64,000 nt of DNA from Paratinospora sagittata (GCA_035771175.1 JAYMFD010001095.1:209001-273000); one strand, 5' to 3'. Positions 34,505-46,216 are shown, counted from the first letter of the stretch. Numbers and translations are program-made. Notes: a model not told the origin generated them from the letters alone.

Positions 34505-36253
34505 TCTTGAGTTGTGAATTCTGCTTGATGGACTGGATTTCGGAGATCCATATGGATAATGGAGCAAATAATTGGAGGCAATATTTGATTCTTGAAAGAA
34601 GAGGAGATTGGATTTCTCTGAGAATGGGTGTATGAGGGAGGTGATAGCAATCCTGTATAAACAGGAAACACACCAAATGAACCAGTAGAGATTATCAGTG
34701 AGAATGGGCCTATGATGGAAGATGAAGAGATATAGGTAGGCCTGATGAAAAGGATTTCCGTATTGGAGTTGATCAGGAAAATCCATGACATGTTTGTGGG
34801 TAAAGTAAAACATTTTGGACTGGGCCAAAAGTCTTACTTCATGGGCCGTTTTTGGTTTTGGGCTATCTGGTGGTACAGTAATGGTACAGATAAGAGGTAT
34901 AGATCCAAAGGGAAGAGGTTTGGATCTGGTTATGAGCTTGGGCTGGAGTAACAGTGGAAGGCTTGAGAAATTGGTTAATAGAGAAACTGGAGAAACACTT
35001 TTGGCCTTTTGGATTGGTTGGGTGAGAAAATCTGCAAGGATATTCTTGGTTCCTTTGATATGTTTGACAATGAAGTCAAATTGAGTGAACCATTCTTGTA
35101 GCCTTAACAGTTGAGGTGGTGCAACAAGTTTGTTCTTGAAGTCCAACATTTTTGGGAAGGTTGAATTGTCCATCTGGATTTCAAACTTAACGGGCTTGAG
35201 AAAGAAGACAAACTTTTGTATACCATATTTGACGGCTAGAATTTCTTTTATAGTAATATGGTAATGAAGTTCTGCAGGAGAGAAAGTTCCACTCTGATAT
35301 CCACAAATATGTTGTTTGGCATCTTTGAGTTCTAAAAGAACTACACCCCAATAATGATCTGAAGCATCAATTTGAAGTATAATTTGTCCAGTGGTTGGAA
35401 TACCCAGTGGAGGTGAATTCTGACTTACTTTTTTCAGATGTTTAACTGCATGAGTATGGGATGTTTGCCATGTTGAAGGATTCTTCTTAAGAAGAGCAGA
35501 TATAACCGAAGTATACTGAGATACCTTTGGTAAGAATATCCTTAAATAATTGACAATTCCAAGGAACTGTTGTATTTGTTGCCTGGTGAGATTGTCATCA
35601 GGGAACTTTACTAATTCAATGGCAATTTGAGGACCTGGTTCGTAGACACCATTGAAGATTTTCATGTTGAGGATGTCAATTTCAGACGTATTGAGCACAC
35701 TTTTCTTTTCAGAGAGCATGATACCAGCAACATCAGTTATATCAAGAAATTGATAGAGAAGTTGGTGATGTTCTTCATCATTCTTAGAAAATAGGATAAT
35801 ATCATCAATATAGATCAATGTTGTAGACAACAGAGGAGCATATATTCTTGTCATAGCTTTCTGAAATAAGGAAGGTGCAACCTTAAGGCCAAAAGGCATG
35901 ACTGTCCATTGATAATGTGCATTAGGTATGCAGAATGCTATTTTAGGACGGTCATCTGGATGAATTCCTAATTTCCAGAAACCAGCTTTGAGATCAAATT
36001 TGTTGTAGACTGTTGATCCGGCAAGAAGAGCAAGCTGAGAAGAAATTTTTGGCAAAGGGAATTTATCATCAATAAGGAAGGTATTAAGAGGACGGTAATT
36101 GATTACCAATCTATTTTTCTCTCTTCTTTGTTCAGCACGTTTATTGACATAAAATGCTTGGCATGCCCAATCAGAAATGGTAGGTTCGATCAATCCTTGG
36201 GCGAGTAATTCTGCACATTCTTTCCGGGCAAGGGTGAGTTCATCAGAAGGCAT
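34250..36253 (-). CDS. endogenous caulimovirid reverse transcriptase-RNase H frame
   Basis: A 667-codon open frame. RT occupies about residues 1-240, with KFPLPKI, the catalytic YIDD near residue 150, and FLGIVNYLR. RNase H follows to about residue 420 (LQIDASD, then AELHYHITIKEILAVK). The rest, from about 35000 down to 34250, has no domain I can name and runs through a (TA)n repeat at 34468-34503, so the end is probably not genuine. Domain similarity is clear; function is not expected because the upstream frames are broken. Confidence 0.75.
34468..34503. repeat. (TA)n microsatellite in the caulimovirid copy
   Basis: About 18 TA units. In minus-strand frames it yields a run of Tyr-Ile. It is likely a post-integration expansion. 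Confidence 0.9.
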
Positions 36254-36497
36254 TCCTGGATGAATTGCCTTTGTAGGGTTGAGATCTTCATTTTTCTTAA
36301 AAGGAAGGTGGACAAAATACTTGGAGTTCTTCCAAAGAGGATGAGGATTTTGGAAATCCTGGTGAAATCAGTGAATGATCTTTGTAGTTTGGATTGGAGA
36401 TCATCCAGATTCTGTATAGTATGCATCTTTGGGACTGATGTATAAGGAAGAAACTGTTGACGAAATTGTATACCAGTAGGTAGTATACGCAATTTGG

Positions 36498-36809
36498 TCA
36501 AAGCATAAATGTCCATTCCAATGAGGATATCTTTGTCAGGAAGATCACATCCAATAATATGTGTCCATATTTAGTAGTAATGAGATTTGTTTGGAAAATC
36601 TCATTGTTGGCAGCTTTGAATTCTTTATGAGGTTTCCAACATTCAGGAGGAAGTAGTTGTGGATTCATCATGCTTTTGAAAGCTCCAATATCAAAATAAG
36701 CAATCACAGAGATGGGATTGTCATATTTAGACTGTAATATGGAGATGGGAACATAAGGCATGGAATAAGTGACCTTAGATGTTGGGAAAGAGTGGAAAAT
36801 CATTCGCAT
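36498..36809 (-). pseudogene. caulimovirid aspartic protease region
   Basis: The minus frame has AYFDIGAFKSMMNP at the place of the retropepsin active site. The family normally has D-T/S-G-A, so the second residue is changed to Ile. It lies between the zinc-knuckle frame and the RT frame, as expected for a caulimovirid polyprotein, but is cut off from both by frame changes. Confidence 0.65.
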
Positions 36810-37725
36810 AAAAGCATCATCTGCATCATCTTCATCGGAGCTTGATAAGCAAAAATAGTTTCTTTATCGGGAGAATCTTGCTCTGAGAAAACAGATTCAA
36901 TATCCTGATATGGGGATACAGAATAAGATTGTTGAATCTGTTGAACGAGATGCTGACTCTTTTTCTTCTCAGGACATTGTTTAGCAAAATGGCCTGGTTG
37001 CTTGCAGATGTAACATGTAGCTTGCTTTGGTGAGGAAGATCGTCTTCGTTTGAAATAACGGATACGCCTTTTCTTTTTAGAAAAACGTTTGGAGTACCAT
37101 AGAAAATGTTTCTTATGACGAAACTTCTTCTTGGAATGTTTAGAGAAAGACTTGTGCTTCTTGTCTTTACACAAACATTTCTTTGTATGCTTACAGCCAA
37201 TTTTGAGAAAATTCTTCCGGCAAGCTTGGGAGAAATCGATAGATGGGTCTTTCATTTCTTTCCATAATTTTTCGAATTTCACATAATTTATCAATGGTTG
37301 TAGTAAGGAATTGAAAAATCTCAGCAAAAGATATTTGTTCCATTGGTCGACCTGTGGCAAGTATAAGACGGTTGACCTCTGCATGTGTCTCTTCTGGGAG
37401 AGAAGCAATAAATGTATACTTGAGATCAGGCTTGTTGATTCCACTTAGTAAGTGGAAACGAAGGATCATACAGGAGAAGTTTTTTTGAAGCTTCTTCCGA
37501 TCAAGAGAGCAACACTTCATAGTGAAAAATCCTTGCTTGTACTGCTTTTCAATGAGAGAGATGTCTCCAACGAATTCTTTAAGCATGACATTATACACAT
37601 TAAAGATAGAGGATTGAACCAGCTGAAGAACTCGATATACCTAAGTTGGGTAGCCAATCACGTAGGAAACCAGTGCATCTAGAGAAAAAATCACCGATGA
37701 TTTCTTTAGCAGTTTTTCGAGTTAA
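36800..37725 (-). pseudogene. caulimovirid coat-protein and zinc-knuckle region
   Basis: Frames 37598-37191 and 37444-36800 overlap out of phase. The first has an alpha-helical coat-like segment (LKYTFIASLPEETHAEVNR). The second has a strongly basic Lys/Arg/His/Cys stretch and the CCHC knuckle CYICKQPGHFAKQC, the nucleic-acid-binding end of caulimovirid coat proteins. A frameshift near 37200-37440 and a stop near 37190 break it. Confidence 0.7.
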
Positions 37726-38063
37726 CTATTGATTATCCATCCACGCACACCAGGTGGATAATTTGACTCTCCATTGATCGACAGGTACTGTGTCAAGACT
37801 GAACCATGGGCCAGAATTATGTTGGGTCGTTGCTAGTACTATTCTGGGAGGTTCTAGAAATGGATATTCAGTATCCGAGAGAATTTCAGAAATACTAGGT
37901 TCATTACGCTGTGATGAAGATGGGTCATCGACCATATGAATATCATTAATATGGGAAAGATCCATATGATTTTGTTCATCATCAATATCAGTTTGATTTC
38001 AAATATCTGAAGAATAATCAACTGAATCAGAAATATCAGACAAATCATGAAGCTGCATAGCAT
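37726..38063 (-). pseudogene. caulimovirid N-terminal coat region
   Basis: An acidic, Ser/Asp-rich minus frame (37965-37726) ends WRVKLSTWCAWMDNQ and stops. It precedes the coat-like region and resembles the acidic N-terminal arm of such coat proteins. It is interrupted upstream by a frame change near 37960-38060. Confidence 0.45.
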
Positions 38064-38085
38064 GTGTAGGTAGTTGTGGACTAGT

Positions 38086-38582
38086 TATCACACCCTGGGT
38101 TGCACAACGTGCCCCCTACCCAGGTGTGGGCGCACCCCCTCGGGGCGAACGCCTAGCCATTATGGATCTATAATATTGTCATATCGCCATGTAGCAACCC
38201 AACCGCAGCTGGTCTACATCGAAACGATTATTTATCTGCCACTATTCATGAATAGTGCAGGGCCTCCCTAGGAATCGAACTCAAGACCTCCCTTAAGGAG
38301 TTAGATTTCGCATTCCTAGTAACCACTGAACCATTGGCTCAGTGGTTACTCAGAATGCGAAATTAGACTCCTTAAGGGAGGTCTCGAGTTCGATTCTGGG
38401 GGAGGCCCTGCACTATTCATAAATAGTGGCAGACAAATAATCGTTTCGATGTAGACCAGCTGCGGTTGGGTTGCTACATGGCGATATGACAATATTATAG
38501 ATCCATAATGGCTAGGCGTTCGCCCCGAGGGCGTGCGCCCACACCTAGGTAGGGGGCACGCTGTGCGACCCAGAGTGTGACA
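38086..38582. repeat. full-length palindromic element with paired tRNA-like arms
   Basis: 497 bp, TATCACACCCTGGG...CCCAGAGTGTGACA, almost palindromic throughout. The two arms of about 240 bases meet at 38318-38350, where AACCACTGAACCATTGG runs into TTGGCTCAGTGGTTAC. Each arm has a box A-like and, about 40 bases outward, a box B-like segment (right arm GAGTTCGATTC at 38386-38396), so two tRNA-like modules point away from each other. Flanks CTAGT (38081-38085) and CTGGT (38583-38587) fit a 5-bp target duplication with one change. It marks the right edge of the caulimovirid copy. Confidence 0.75.
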
Positions 38583-38690
38583 CTGGTAATATCTTGATTA
38601 ACTAGGTATCTTGGATGTGTATATTAACTTTCACGATTTTAATTTAAATGTCAACTTGTTGATTAGATAATTATTTTTTATAATGTGCAG

Positions 38691-38935
38691 GGCATCACCA
38701 ATGGTAAATTTAAAAGCGCTTCACACAGGGTCTTGGCCAGCCGTGTTGTTCCAAGAATGTCTGTTAGATCATTTTTTACCAAATGGACAGATATCCACCC
38801 GATCTAGGCCTGCATATTGCTGAACTATTATTAGAAGAAAGTTCTCGGCTTTACTGCAATAAAAGAGTTTTCTGAGCATTACAGTGATAAAGGACAAGAT
38901 GGAACCTCTGCTTTGATACATGTGGGCTGTGGTTC
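38691..38935 (+). pseudogene. 2OGD pseudogene, copy E (exon 3 only)
   Basis: The end of intron 2 (from about 38608) and exon 3 (38691-38807) closely match copy A, including the acceptor GTGCAG, the His of SHRVLA and RMS. The frame stops after HPI exactly as in copy A. The C-terminal remnant follows in another frame (KEFSEHYSDKGQDG near 38865-38915). The lesion that truncates copy A therefore predates this duplication. Exons 1 and 2 are absent; upstream sequence is caulimovirid and palindromic DNA. Confidence 0.85.
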
Positions 38936-39461
38936 AGATTTAGCTCTAGGGAGATTGTGATTGTTCGTTTCAGTCATTGGTTTTTGTTTTAATTTATATA
39001 TCATGATTATGTATTATAATAAATGGAGCAAGACTTAATGGGGAATTGTATGCCTGGCTCCAAATGGTTGTGTCGTGATGATCTTGTTATTGTTCTTATC
39101 TTGGTTAGGCTTTTCACTATTTATATATATTAATAAATCTTAGTTTGTCGCGTAAATTTTATTTAAAATTTATTCAAGTTTCAAGTTTTGTTAATATATA
39201 TATAGTAATACTTCATCCATCTAATCTTTCTTGATATATATAGTTGATCTTAAATATATATACTCAACTTAGCTAACTCTTTTCTCCAACTATATGAGAT
39301 TGACTACATAAATATATTTCTTCTACTCCTTTTATCAAGGGCATCCGTCTCGACGATATATCTTTGTTTCTTTTTGTGCAACATCAGTATATGACAATTA
39401 ATATATAGTTTCATCAAAATTAAGCAAGTTAAGAAAATCAATTGAATTTAAAACTCAAGGA
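38936..39461 (+). other. 3' flank of 2OGD copy E
   Basis: Colinear with about 5112-5702 downstream of copy A, with small indels and a single copy of the 71-base unit that is doubled there. No gene. Confidence 0.6.
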
Positions 39462-40370
39462 AAATGTTAATCTAACTATAAAAAAAATTGCAATTACAAG
39501 CGTAACTAATGTGAACCCACAAGGATTAGATCATAGGAACCCACAGACAAAACGATGACAAGTAGATGATCTACTTGAACCCTTGAATAGGAAGAAACAA
39601 AGAACCAAAGGGCTGAAAATGCCACAAGGTTTATCAATCCTTGATAAGTTTAGATAGTTCAATGAAGACATAAGAGAAAGCTAATCTCGGATCTCAAAAC
39701 TCAAAACAAACTCTTTGTTAAATTTTTTTTGTGTCTTCTTCAATGAAGAAGAAGTCTTTATATAATAACATTTAATGCAAAAGATAATTCCTAGGAAAAT
39801 GAAAAGTCTTAAGCTATAAAGACTAATTAACACTTAATAAAAATGATAATACCTGAGAATATGAAAAGTCTGAATAAATTCGTTCAACCTATTTAATGAA
39901 GACATAAACACTTTCTTCAGCCCAAATTATTGATGTCCTGGTAAAATGAATCAGCCCATGTAATGAATATCAACAAGACTTCCTTAATTTACGGTATAGT
40001 GGGCCCAAGTTTCTTCAACAGCTCCCATATTGTACTTCAATGACAGTGATGGCTTCTTGTGAATTCTTTAAGCCCAGATTATGTCTTAGATCAATTTGAA
40101 GCTTGCTTAGCTCATATGTCTTGAACAAGCCCAATTAAAGTTTCTCTAGTTTGGGCCCTTGTAATAGGCCCACTTGAAATGTGCGAACCATTAGTTGGTA
40201 TATACTTGATTCAGCTTGCTCCACTTGATGAGTCGCATCATTCTCCCTATATTTTTAATGTTATTAGATCATTTATTACATGTATTGAGATGCGTAATGT
40301 CTATATATCTAATGGTATTAATGGTGTAGTTATACTTTTTGTTATAATTTTTACAGTTAAATTAATATTT
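39462..40370. mobile_element. MITE split by an LTR (second copy)
   Basis: The left end AAATGTTAATCTAACT and right end TTACAGTT...ATTAATATTT match the MITE at 49831-49980. The inserted LTR occupies 39510-40240 (731 bp) in minus orientation (TGATGCGACTC start, GGGTTCACA end). This is the TRIM-free counterpart of 5703-8120 and gives the empty site for the TRIM. Confidence 0.65.
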
Positions 40371-40513
40371 TTCTTTTAATAATAAACAAAACAAACTTTT
40401 TTTGTGTCAAGGAAACAAAGTAAACTTAAACGAGATATTTTAGTATGCAATTATGCTTAAATTAACAAATGAAACAATCTTAAGTTAAATACACCAGTAT
40501 TCAACTTAATTGC

Positions 40514-40811
40514 ATTTCCATAATAATTTATGATCTACCATTCTATTACTGATTGGAATTTGTAGGATTGCATTCAGGTCTTCCTCCCAAACCAATCTCT
40601 TAAGGTCATTAACTTTCCAATGGCCTTCCAAGGAGATGAAAGCCTTAACCAGTTTGTCTAAAGCCTCAGAGCCTGGAGAGATAGGTTTGAAGGTAGTTGG
40701 TCTATGAATCCAAGGGTCTTTCATGAAATTGATATTTACACCATGACCCACTCTCCATCTGATTAAAAGGCTTCTACCCCAGATAATACTCCATATCTGA
40801 GATGCCCCTTT
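40514..40811 (-). mobile_element. LINE zf-RVT/RT region upstream of copy D, first half
   Basis: Matches 16835-17125 of the block 1 LINE. The minus frame contains KDPWIHRPTTFKPI and SLEGHWKVNDLKRLVWEEDL. The RNase H part is missing here; the left edge at 40514 is abrupt. It is interrupted by a Copia element at 40812. Confidence 0.75.
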
Positions 40812-41197
40812 TGTTGGAAACGTAGTGAGCACACAAACTCTAAACAAGAAAAAATATGGAAGAAGGATGAGGACTTGAGCTTGCACTTGAACTTGTGCAC
40901 TTTGCTTGATTTGAAAATGAGAAATACATGAGGTATTTATAGGACCCTACCTAGGAAAAATACAATAAATGCATACATGAATCTTCACATACATGAACCA
41001 CTAAGTTCATGGATCACACTTTCCTAGGTACATGCAAACTTCATATACATGAACCACTAAGTTCATGTATCACACTATCCTAGGTACATGCAATCTTCAC
41101 ATACATGAACCTATTAAATATGTTCACATTAAGATACATTCACTATAAAGATTCCAAATGAATCATGTTTACTACAAATATATGTTAATTTCTATCA
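40812..41197 (-). repeat. 3' LTR of the complete Copia
   Basis: 386 bp; in plus orientation TGTTGGAAACG to TTCTATCA. It contains imperfect direct repeats of ACATGAACCACTAAGTTCAT. Its TATCA end differs from the TAACA of the 5' LTR. Confidence 0.9.
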
Positions 41198-41334
41198 TCC
41201 CCCCTTAAACATGATTCATGCACTTCAAAAATCAAACTTAATCTTTGACATGCCTTTATCTTCCAAAAAACTGATACCCATTATCTTTCTTCAGTTTTGG
41301 AATTTGAACGGATGCCAACATTCGCCCCCTCAAA

Positions 41335-44300
41335 TCAAAACTGCTTCATGCCTAGCATGTCTCTTAGCTTCATGAAAATTTCACCTGATAATGGTTTAGT
41401 GAATATATCTGCTACTTGTTCAGTAGTGTGACAATAGTGGAGCTCTACAGTCTTCTGCTTCACATGATCACGAAGAAAATGAAACCGAGTATCAATGTGC
41501 TTGCTTCTTCCATGATGGACTGGATTCTTTGCAAGCTGGATAGCTGACATGTTGTCCACAAATATCACAGTTGGCTCCTCCTGTGGATGATCCAGCTCCT
41601 TCAAAATATTTCGTACCCATATTGCTTCACAAACAGTAGATGAAGCTGCTATATACTCTGCTTCACAAGAAGATAGAGCCACTATTTTTTGTTTCTTGGT
41701 GGTCCAAGAGAATGCAGTTGTGCCAAGATAGAAGACATAGCCAGTGGTGTTTTTTCTCTCATCTTGGTCCCCTCCCCAATCACTATCTGAATAGCCTACT
41801 AATTTTGCATTTTCACCATAATTATAAAATAGACCAAGATTAAGTGAGCCTTTGATATACCTTAGTATTCTCTTTGCAGCTAGCCAATGTGACTCCTTTG
41901 GTGTCTCCATGTAACGACTCACAAGTCCAACGCCATACATAATATCGGGCCTTGTGATTGTTAAGTACCTCAGGCTTCCAACCAGACTCTTGAAAAAAGT
42001 TGAGTCCACAAATCCTCCATTTCCTTCTCTTGATAGTTTCATACCTGTAGCAACTGGAGTGTTCACAGTGTTGTAATTACTCATCTTCAATTTCTCCAAA
42101 ATTTCCTTCATGTACTTTGTTTGAGATATAAATATCCCATCTTGTTGTTGCTTCACTTCAATACCAAGGAAATAGGACATCAGTCCGTTGTCTGTCATCT
42201 CAAACTCTTTAAACATTGACAGTTTGAATTCCATAAGCATTTCACTGCTAGTTCCTGTGTACAACAGGTCATCAACATATAGGCAAATAATCATAAATTC
42301 ACCTTGATGGTTTTTCTTCATGTAGACTGCATGCTCATATGGACATTTGGTGAAACCATTATGTTGAAGATAGCTATCAATGCGTGCATTCCAAGCTCTT
42401 GGCGCCTGCTTTAAACCATATAATGCCTTTTTCAGGCGATATACCTTGTTTTCTTCTCCGTCAATTTCAAAACCTTCTGGCTGGTGAATATACACTTCTT
42501 CGAGAATGCCATTGAGAAAGGCTGATTTGACATCAAGCTGATATATCTTCAAATTATGATGAGCGGCAAGTGCAATCAATAATCTCACCGTGTCAAGTCT
42601 TGCAACTGGTGCAAAAACCTCTTCGTAGTCGATACCGTACTTCTGCTTGTAGCCTTTAGCAACTAGTCTCGCTTTGTAACGAGAAACTTCACCGTCAGCA
42701 GTACGTTTGATTTTGTACACCCACTTGACGCCAATAGCCTTTTGATTTGTTGGAAGTGTTGTCATCTCCCAAGTGTCATTCTTCTGAATAGCATGAATCT
42801 CCTCCTCCATTGCCGATCGCCAACATTCTTCTTCTACAGCTTCTTGGAAGGTCAGAGGCTCGTGATCAGCATAAAAATAGAAGAGGTTGGTCTCTTCGTC
42901 TTCTTCTCTTTGATTATAAATCTCCGCGAGACTTCTCATTTTGATGGGACTTTGGTGAATGGAAAATCTGTTTCTACTACTTTCTGCTGAAGATGGGGAG
43001 TTTATTCTTGGAGAAGGTGTGTCATGTTGAGGAGATGGTGGTATACCTGGTGGAACTTGTGTTGGGGGTTCTTCAAGTTCTTCAAACACTTGCTGCTCTT
43101 TGGCCTTCTCATCATTATTCCAGCTCCATGCTTTATCTTCATCAAAGATAACATCTCTACTAACCACTAATTTCTTTGTTAGTGGATTATAGAGCTTGTA
43201 TGCTTTCGATTCTTCACTATAGCCGAGAAAGATGCATTTCTCACCACGATCATCCAGCTTCTTTCTGTTGGGCTTGGGGACTTGAGAATATGCAACACAC
43301 CCAAAGATTCTTAGGTGTGCAACAGTTGGTTTGTAGCCGCTCCACGCCTCTTGAGGTGTCATGTGCTTTACACTTTTGGTAGGACATCGGTTCAGCACAT
43401 ATGATGAGCACGCCACAGCTTCCGCCCAGAATTGCTTTGGCAATCCTTTCTCCTTGAGCATAGTTCTTGTCATGTTAAGAATCGTGCGATTCTTTCTTTC
43501 AGCGATCCCATTTTGCTGTGGGGTGTAAGCCGCTGTATATTGATGTTTTATGTCTTCTTCCCTGCAATACTCATCAAATACTTTTGAGGTGTATTCTCCA
43601 CCTCGATCAGAGCGGAGAGTTACAATTTTGTGACCACTTTCTTTTTCTACATGGGCTTTATAATTTTTGAATACAACAAAAGCAGCTGACTTTTCTTTAA
43701 GAAAATAAACCCATAATTTTCTGCTGAAGTCGTCAATGAAAGTAATAAAGTATCTATTACCTCCTAGCGACTCATGTTCAATAGGTCCACATATGTCAGT
43801 GTGGATCAGTTGAAGTGGTGTCGTTGCTCTCCATGATTTGCCGCTGGGAAAAGGAAGCCGTGCTTGTTTGCCAAGTATACAAACATCACAAGTGTTACTT
43901 GGCGGCTCGATCATTGGTAACCCATGCACCATGCTTGATGAAGATAGTAGTTTTAGACCGCTAAAGTGGAGATGCCCAAGGCGATGATGCCACTTCCATG
44001 ACTCACTTTCTTTGACTCCATAGAAGCATTTCTCTGACTTTGTGCTAAGATGAAGTGGGAACATTCGATTTTGGGTCATCGGAACATGTGCGATGATTCT
44101 TCCACTTGTATCTCTCAAAATGAGAGAGTTGTCTCTCATTTGTATGTTATATCCCTTTTCTACAAGCTGCCCAATGCTAAGAATATTGCTTTTCATATTA
44201 GGTACATAATACACATCAGAGATATACCCATTCTTACCATCCTTTTGATAGATTTTTACTTTCCCTTTGCCTTCAACTGATAGTTGGGAGGAATCTCCCA

Positions 44301-45477
44301 AGTTCACCTTTCCGTGAACTTCTTCCGTGAGTTCTACAAACAATTCTTTCTCGCCACACATATGATTGCTTGCCCCAGAATCAAGATACCAATTTTTATA
44401 TGAAGTATGTGAATCATCATGTGCAAGAAGTAGGATAGAATCATTACCTACATCATGTGATGTCTCTGCAACATTGGCTTGTTCATCAATTTTTAACCAA
44501 CAGTCGGAGGCATAGTGTCCAAATTTATTGCAGTTAAAACATTGTACATTCCTATTGGCTCCATGTCCATAGGATCTTCCTCTACCTCGGTTACCTCCTC
44601 GTCCTCTAAAGCTTTGATTCTTGTGCTGACTTTGGCTTGATTGTTGAGTTGTACCTCGCCCTCGGCCTCTGCCTCGACCACGGTTGGAGGTAGATTTTCT
44701 TTGATCATTTAGAGTCAGTTTTGACTCTAATGCTTGTTCCAATACAGCTGGATTAGATTTCTTCTGCATCCTTTGCTCATGTACTTGTAGTGAACCCAAT
44801 AATTCCTCAATTGTAAGTATCTCCAAGTTCTTAGACTCTTCGATAGCTACAACTACATGCTCAAAAATAGAGGAAAGGGATCGGAGTACCTTCTCGACGA
44901 CACGGATGTCATCTAGCGTCTCACCATTTCTCTTCAAGCCATTCACGATTATTAGCAACCGTGAAAAATAATCGGACACCGATTCACCATCCTTTATGTG
45001 GAGAGCTTCAAACTCGCCTCGCAATGCTTGAAGACGAACCCGCTTCACTCGATCATCTCCTTTGAAGATGGAAACAAGAATATCCCATGCTTCTTTGCTT
45101 GTCGTTGCTTCAGCAACCTTTTCGAAGGTAGCTTCGTCCAACCCTTGATAGAGTATGAACAAAGCTTTTTTATCCTTCTTCCTTTGCTCCTTAATAGCCT
45201 TCTTCTCATCTGCTGTACATGCAGCCTCTTGCTCGCTAGTGGGTTCCACAAAACCATCGTTAATGGTTTCCCAAAGATCTTGAGATCCAAACAAGGCTTT
45301 TATTTGGATACACCATGAACCATAGTTATCCTTTGATAACTTGGGAACTTGTTGCTGGACAGAATTCAACCTGTCTATGATGCCACTTTGTTGGAAACGT
45401 AGTGAGCACACAAACTCTAAACAAGAAAAAATATGGAAGAAGGATGAGGACTTGAGCTTGCACTTGAACTTGTGCAC
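41335..45477 (-). CDS. Copia Gag-Pol polyprotein, intact
   Basis: 1380 codons without a break. Gag covers about residues 40-310, with an Arg/Gly-rich segment and the CCHC knuckle [14 protein letters not shown] (313-326). Protease: [11 protein letters not shown] (363-373). Integrase: zinc-binding HHRLGH...CDVC (about 497-533), then the D-D-E triad near D561, D624 and E660. [13 protein letters not shown] and catalytic YVDD (1068-1071). RNase H: DSDWGG and SSCEAEYIA to about 1340. The first Met lies inside the 5' LTR and the frame passes through the primer site, so the true start is uncertain: it may begin in an LTR-derived leader, since no Met occurs before the gag core. It copies its RNA into DNA and inserts it; the virus-like particle forms in the cytoplasm. 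Confidence 0.93.
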   Translation of the reverse strand: MHKFKCKLKSSSFFHIFSCLEFVCSLRFQQSGIIDRLNSVQQQVPKLSKDNYGSWCIQIKALFGSQDLWETINDGFVEPTSEQEAACTADEKKAIKEQRKKDKKALFILYQGLDEATFEKVAEATTSKEAWDILVSIFKGDDRVKRVRLQALRGEFEALHIKDGESVSDYFSRLLIIVNGLKRNGETLDDIRVVEKVLRSLSSIFEHVVVAIEESKNLEILTIEELLGSLQVHEQRMQKKSNPAVLEQALESKLTLNDQRKSTSNRGRGRGRGRGTTQQSSQSQHKNQSFRGRGGNRGRGRSYGHGANRNVQCFNCNKFGHYASDCWLKIDEQANVAETSHDVGNDSILLLAHDDSHTSYKNWYLDSGASNHMCGEKELFVELTEEVHGKVNLGDSSQLSVEGKGKVKIYQKDGKNGYISDVYYVPNMKSNILSIGQLVEKGYNIQMRDNSLILRDTSGRIIAHVPMTQNRMFPLHLSTKSEKCFYGVKESESWKWHHRLGHLHFSGLKLLSSSSMVHGLPMIEPPSNTCDVCILGKQARLPFPSGKSWRATTPLQLIHTDICGPIEHESLGGNRYFITFIDDFSRKLWVYFLKEKSAAFVVFKNYKAHVEKESGHKIVTLRSDRGGEYTSKVFDEYCREEDIKHQYTAAYTPQQNGIAERKNRTILNMTRTMLKEKGLPKQFWAEAVACSSYVLNRCPTKSVKHMTPQEAWSGYKPTVAHLRIFGCVAYSQVPKPNRKKLDDRGEKCIFLGYSEESKAYKLYNPLTKKLVVSRDVIFDEDKAWSWNNDEKAKEQQVFEELEEPPTQVPPGIPPSPQHDTPSPRINSPSSAESSRNRFSIHQSPIKMRSLAEIYNQREEDEETNLFYFYADHEPLTFQEAVEEECWRSAMEEEIHAIQKNDTWEMTTLPTNQKAIGVKWVYKIKRTADGEVSRYKARLVAKGYKQKYGIDYEEVFAPVARLDTVRLLIALAAHHNLKIYQLDVKSAFLNGILEEVYIHQPEGFEIDGEENKVYRLKKALYGLKQAPRAWNARIDSYLQHNGFTKCPYEHAVYMKKNHQGEFMIICLYVDDLLYTGTSSEMLMEFKLSMFKEFEMTDNGLMSYFLGIEVKQQQDGIFISQTKYMKEILEKLKMSNYNTVNTPVATGMKLSREGNGGFVDSTFFKSLVGSLRYLTITRPDIMYGVGLVSRYMETPKESHWLAAKRILRYIKGSLNLGLFYNYGENAKLVGYSDSDWGGDQDERKNTTGYVFYLGTTAFSWTTKKQKIVALSSCEAEYIAASSTVCEAIWVRNILKELDHPQEEPTVIFVDNMSAIQLAKNPVHHGRSKHIDTRFHFLRDHVKQKTVELHYCHTTEQVADIFTKPLSGEIFMKLRDMLGMKQF

Positions 45478-45774
45478 TATGCTTGATTTGAAAATGAGAA
45501 ATACATGAGGTATTTATAGGACCCTACTTAGGAAAAACACAATAAATGCATACATGAATCTTCACATACATGAACCACTAAGTTCATGGATCACACTTTC
45601 CTAGGTACATGCAAACTTCATATACATGAACCACTAAGTTCATGTATCACACTATCCTAGGTACATGCAATCTTCACATACATGAACCTATTAAATATGT
45701 TCACATTAAGATACATTCACTATAAAGATTCCAAATGAATCATGTTTACTACAAATATATGTTAATTTCTAACA
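45389..45774 (-). repeat. 5' LTR of the complete Copia
   Basis: 386 bp; TGTTGGAAACG to TTCTAACA. A TATTTATAGG at about 45510 could serve as the core promoter on the minus strand. The polyprotein frame opens inside it at 45477. Confidence 0.9.
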
Positions 45775-46035
45775 CCTTTACACACTTTTGCCTCCCATAA
45801 GCTTGAGTGTGGAAAATATCTGGCTTTTAAGAGCTTAGCCACAAAAGAATCAGGAGATGTCACCAATCTCCAGCCTTGCTTACCAAGTAAACCTTTGTTG
45901 AAAGATTCAAGATCTCTTAAACCCATTCCACCACAAGCTTTAGGGGTACAAGCTAGAATCACTAGAATAAGAGCTTGTGATGTTAATAGTAATAAAGGAT
46001 CACTTGTGTAGCAGGAGCTCATGAAGCTTGCAAAT
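45775..46035 (-). mobile_element. LINE RT C-terminal region upstream of copy D, second half
   Basis: Continues the LINE after the Copia; the minus frame reads CGGMGLRDLESFNKGLLGKQ. It precedes copy D as the same LINE precedes B and C. 46036-46216 is the flank shared by the three copies. Confidence 0.75.
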
Positions 46036-46216
46036 TGTTACAAGGCACTACAATATCATAGAAATTTCAAGCTAGATATATATTTTTAAATTCTAGTTTT
46101 AAATGACAAGCTAGAAATATTTTTTAAATTCTAGTTTATTTTTTTTTCCTTGAAGTTTTATAGCCTCTGGATTTTCCTGTTTGATTCCTACAGAGCCCAG
46201 AAAGGAAAAAAAAAAA

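Larger units (their letters stand above)
33530..38085 (-). mobile_element. endogenous caulimovirid (plant pararetrovirus) remnant
   Basis: On the minus strand the order is a coat-like region, a basic segment with a CCHC knuckle, an aspartic protease, then reverse transcriptase and RNase H, with no integrase. This is the caulimovirid pol order and not that of LTR retrotransposons. Frames are broken at several places (near 37600-37730, 37190-37450, 36800, 36500, 36200-36250). No movement-protein domain was recognised and no complete genome is present. The right end is cut by a palindromic element and joined to 2OGD intron sequence; the left limit is uncertain. It is an old, defective integrated copy. 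Confidence 0.8.
40812..45774 (-). mobile_element. complete, recent Copia retrotransposon
   Basis: 4963 bp with 386-bp LTRs (40812-41197 and 45389-45774) that differ at only about four positions by eye. The target duplication CCTTT is exact (40807-40811, 45775-45779). A polypurine tract (minus strand AAGGGGGGATGA, 41196-41206) precedes the 3' LTR. The primer site after the 5' LTR is a degenerate TGGCATCATAGAC. One uninterrupted reading frame spans gag to RNase H, so the element may be, or recently was, autonomous. It splits a LINE whose halves are 40514-40811 and 45775-46035. Confidence 0.9.

Noticed and set aside
34250..34950. C-terminal 230 codons of the caulimovirid RT frame as a genuine domain
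   Set aside because: It has no recognisable motif and crosses a TA microsatellite.
38334..38396. functional tRNA gene from box A and box B matches
   Set aside because: It has no cloverleaf stems, the B box deviates from consensus, and it is part of a palindromic repeat present in several copies.
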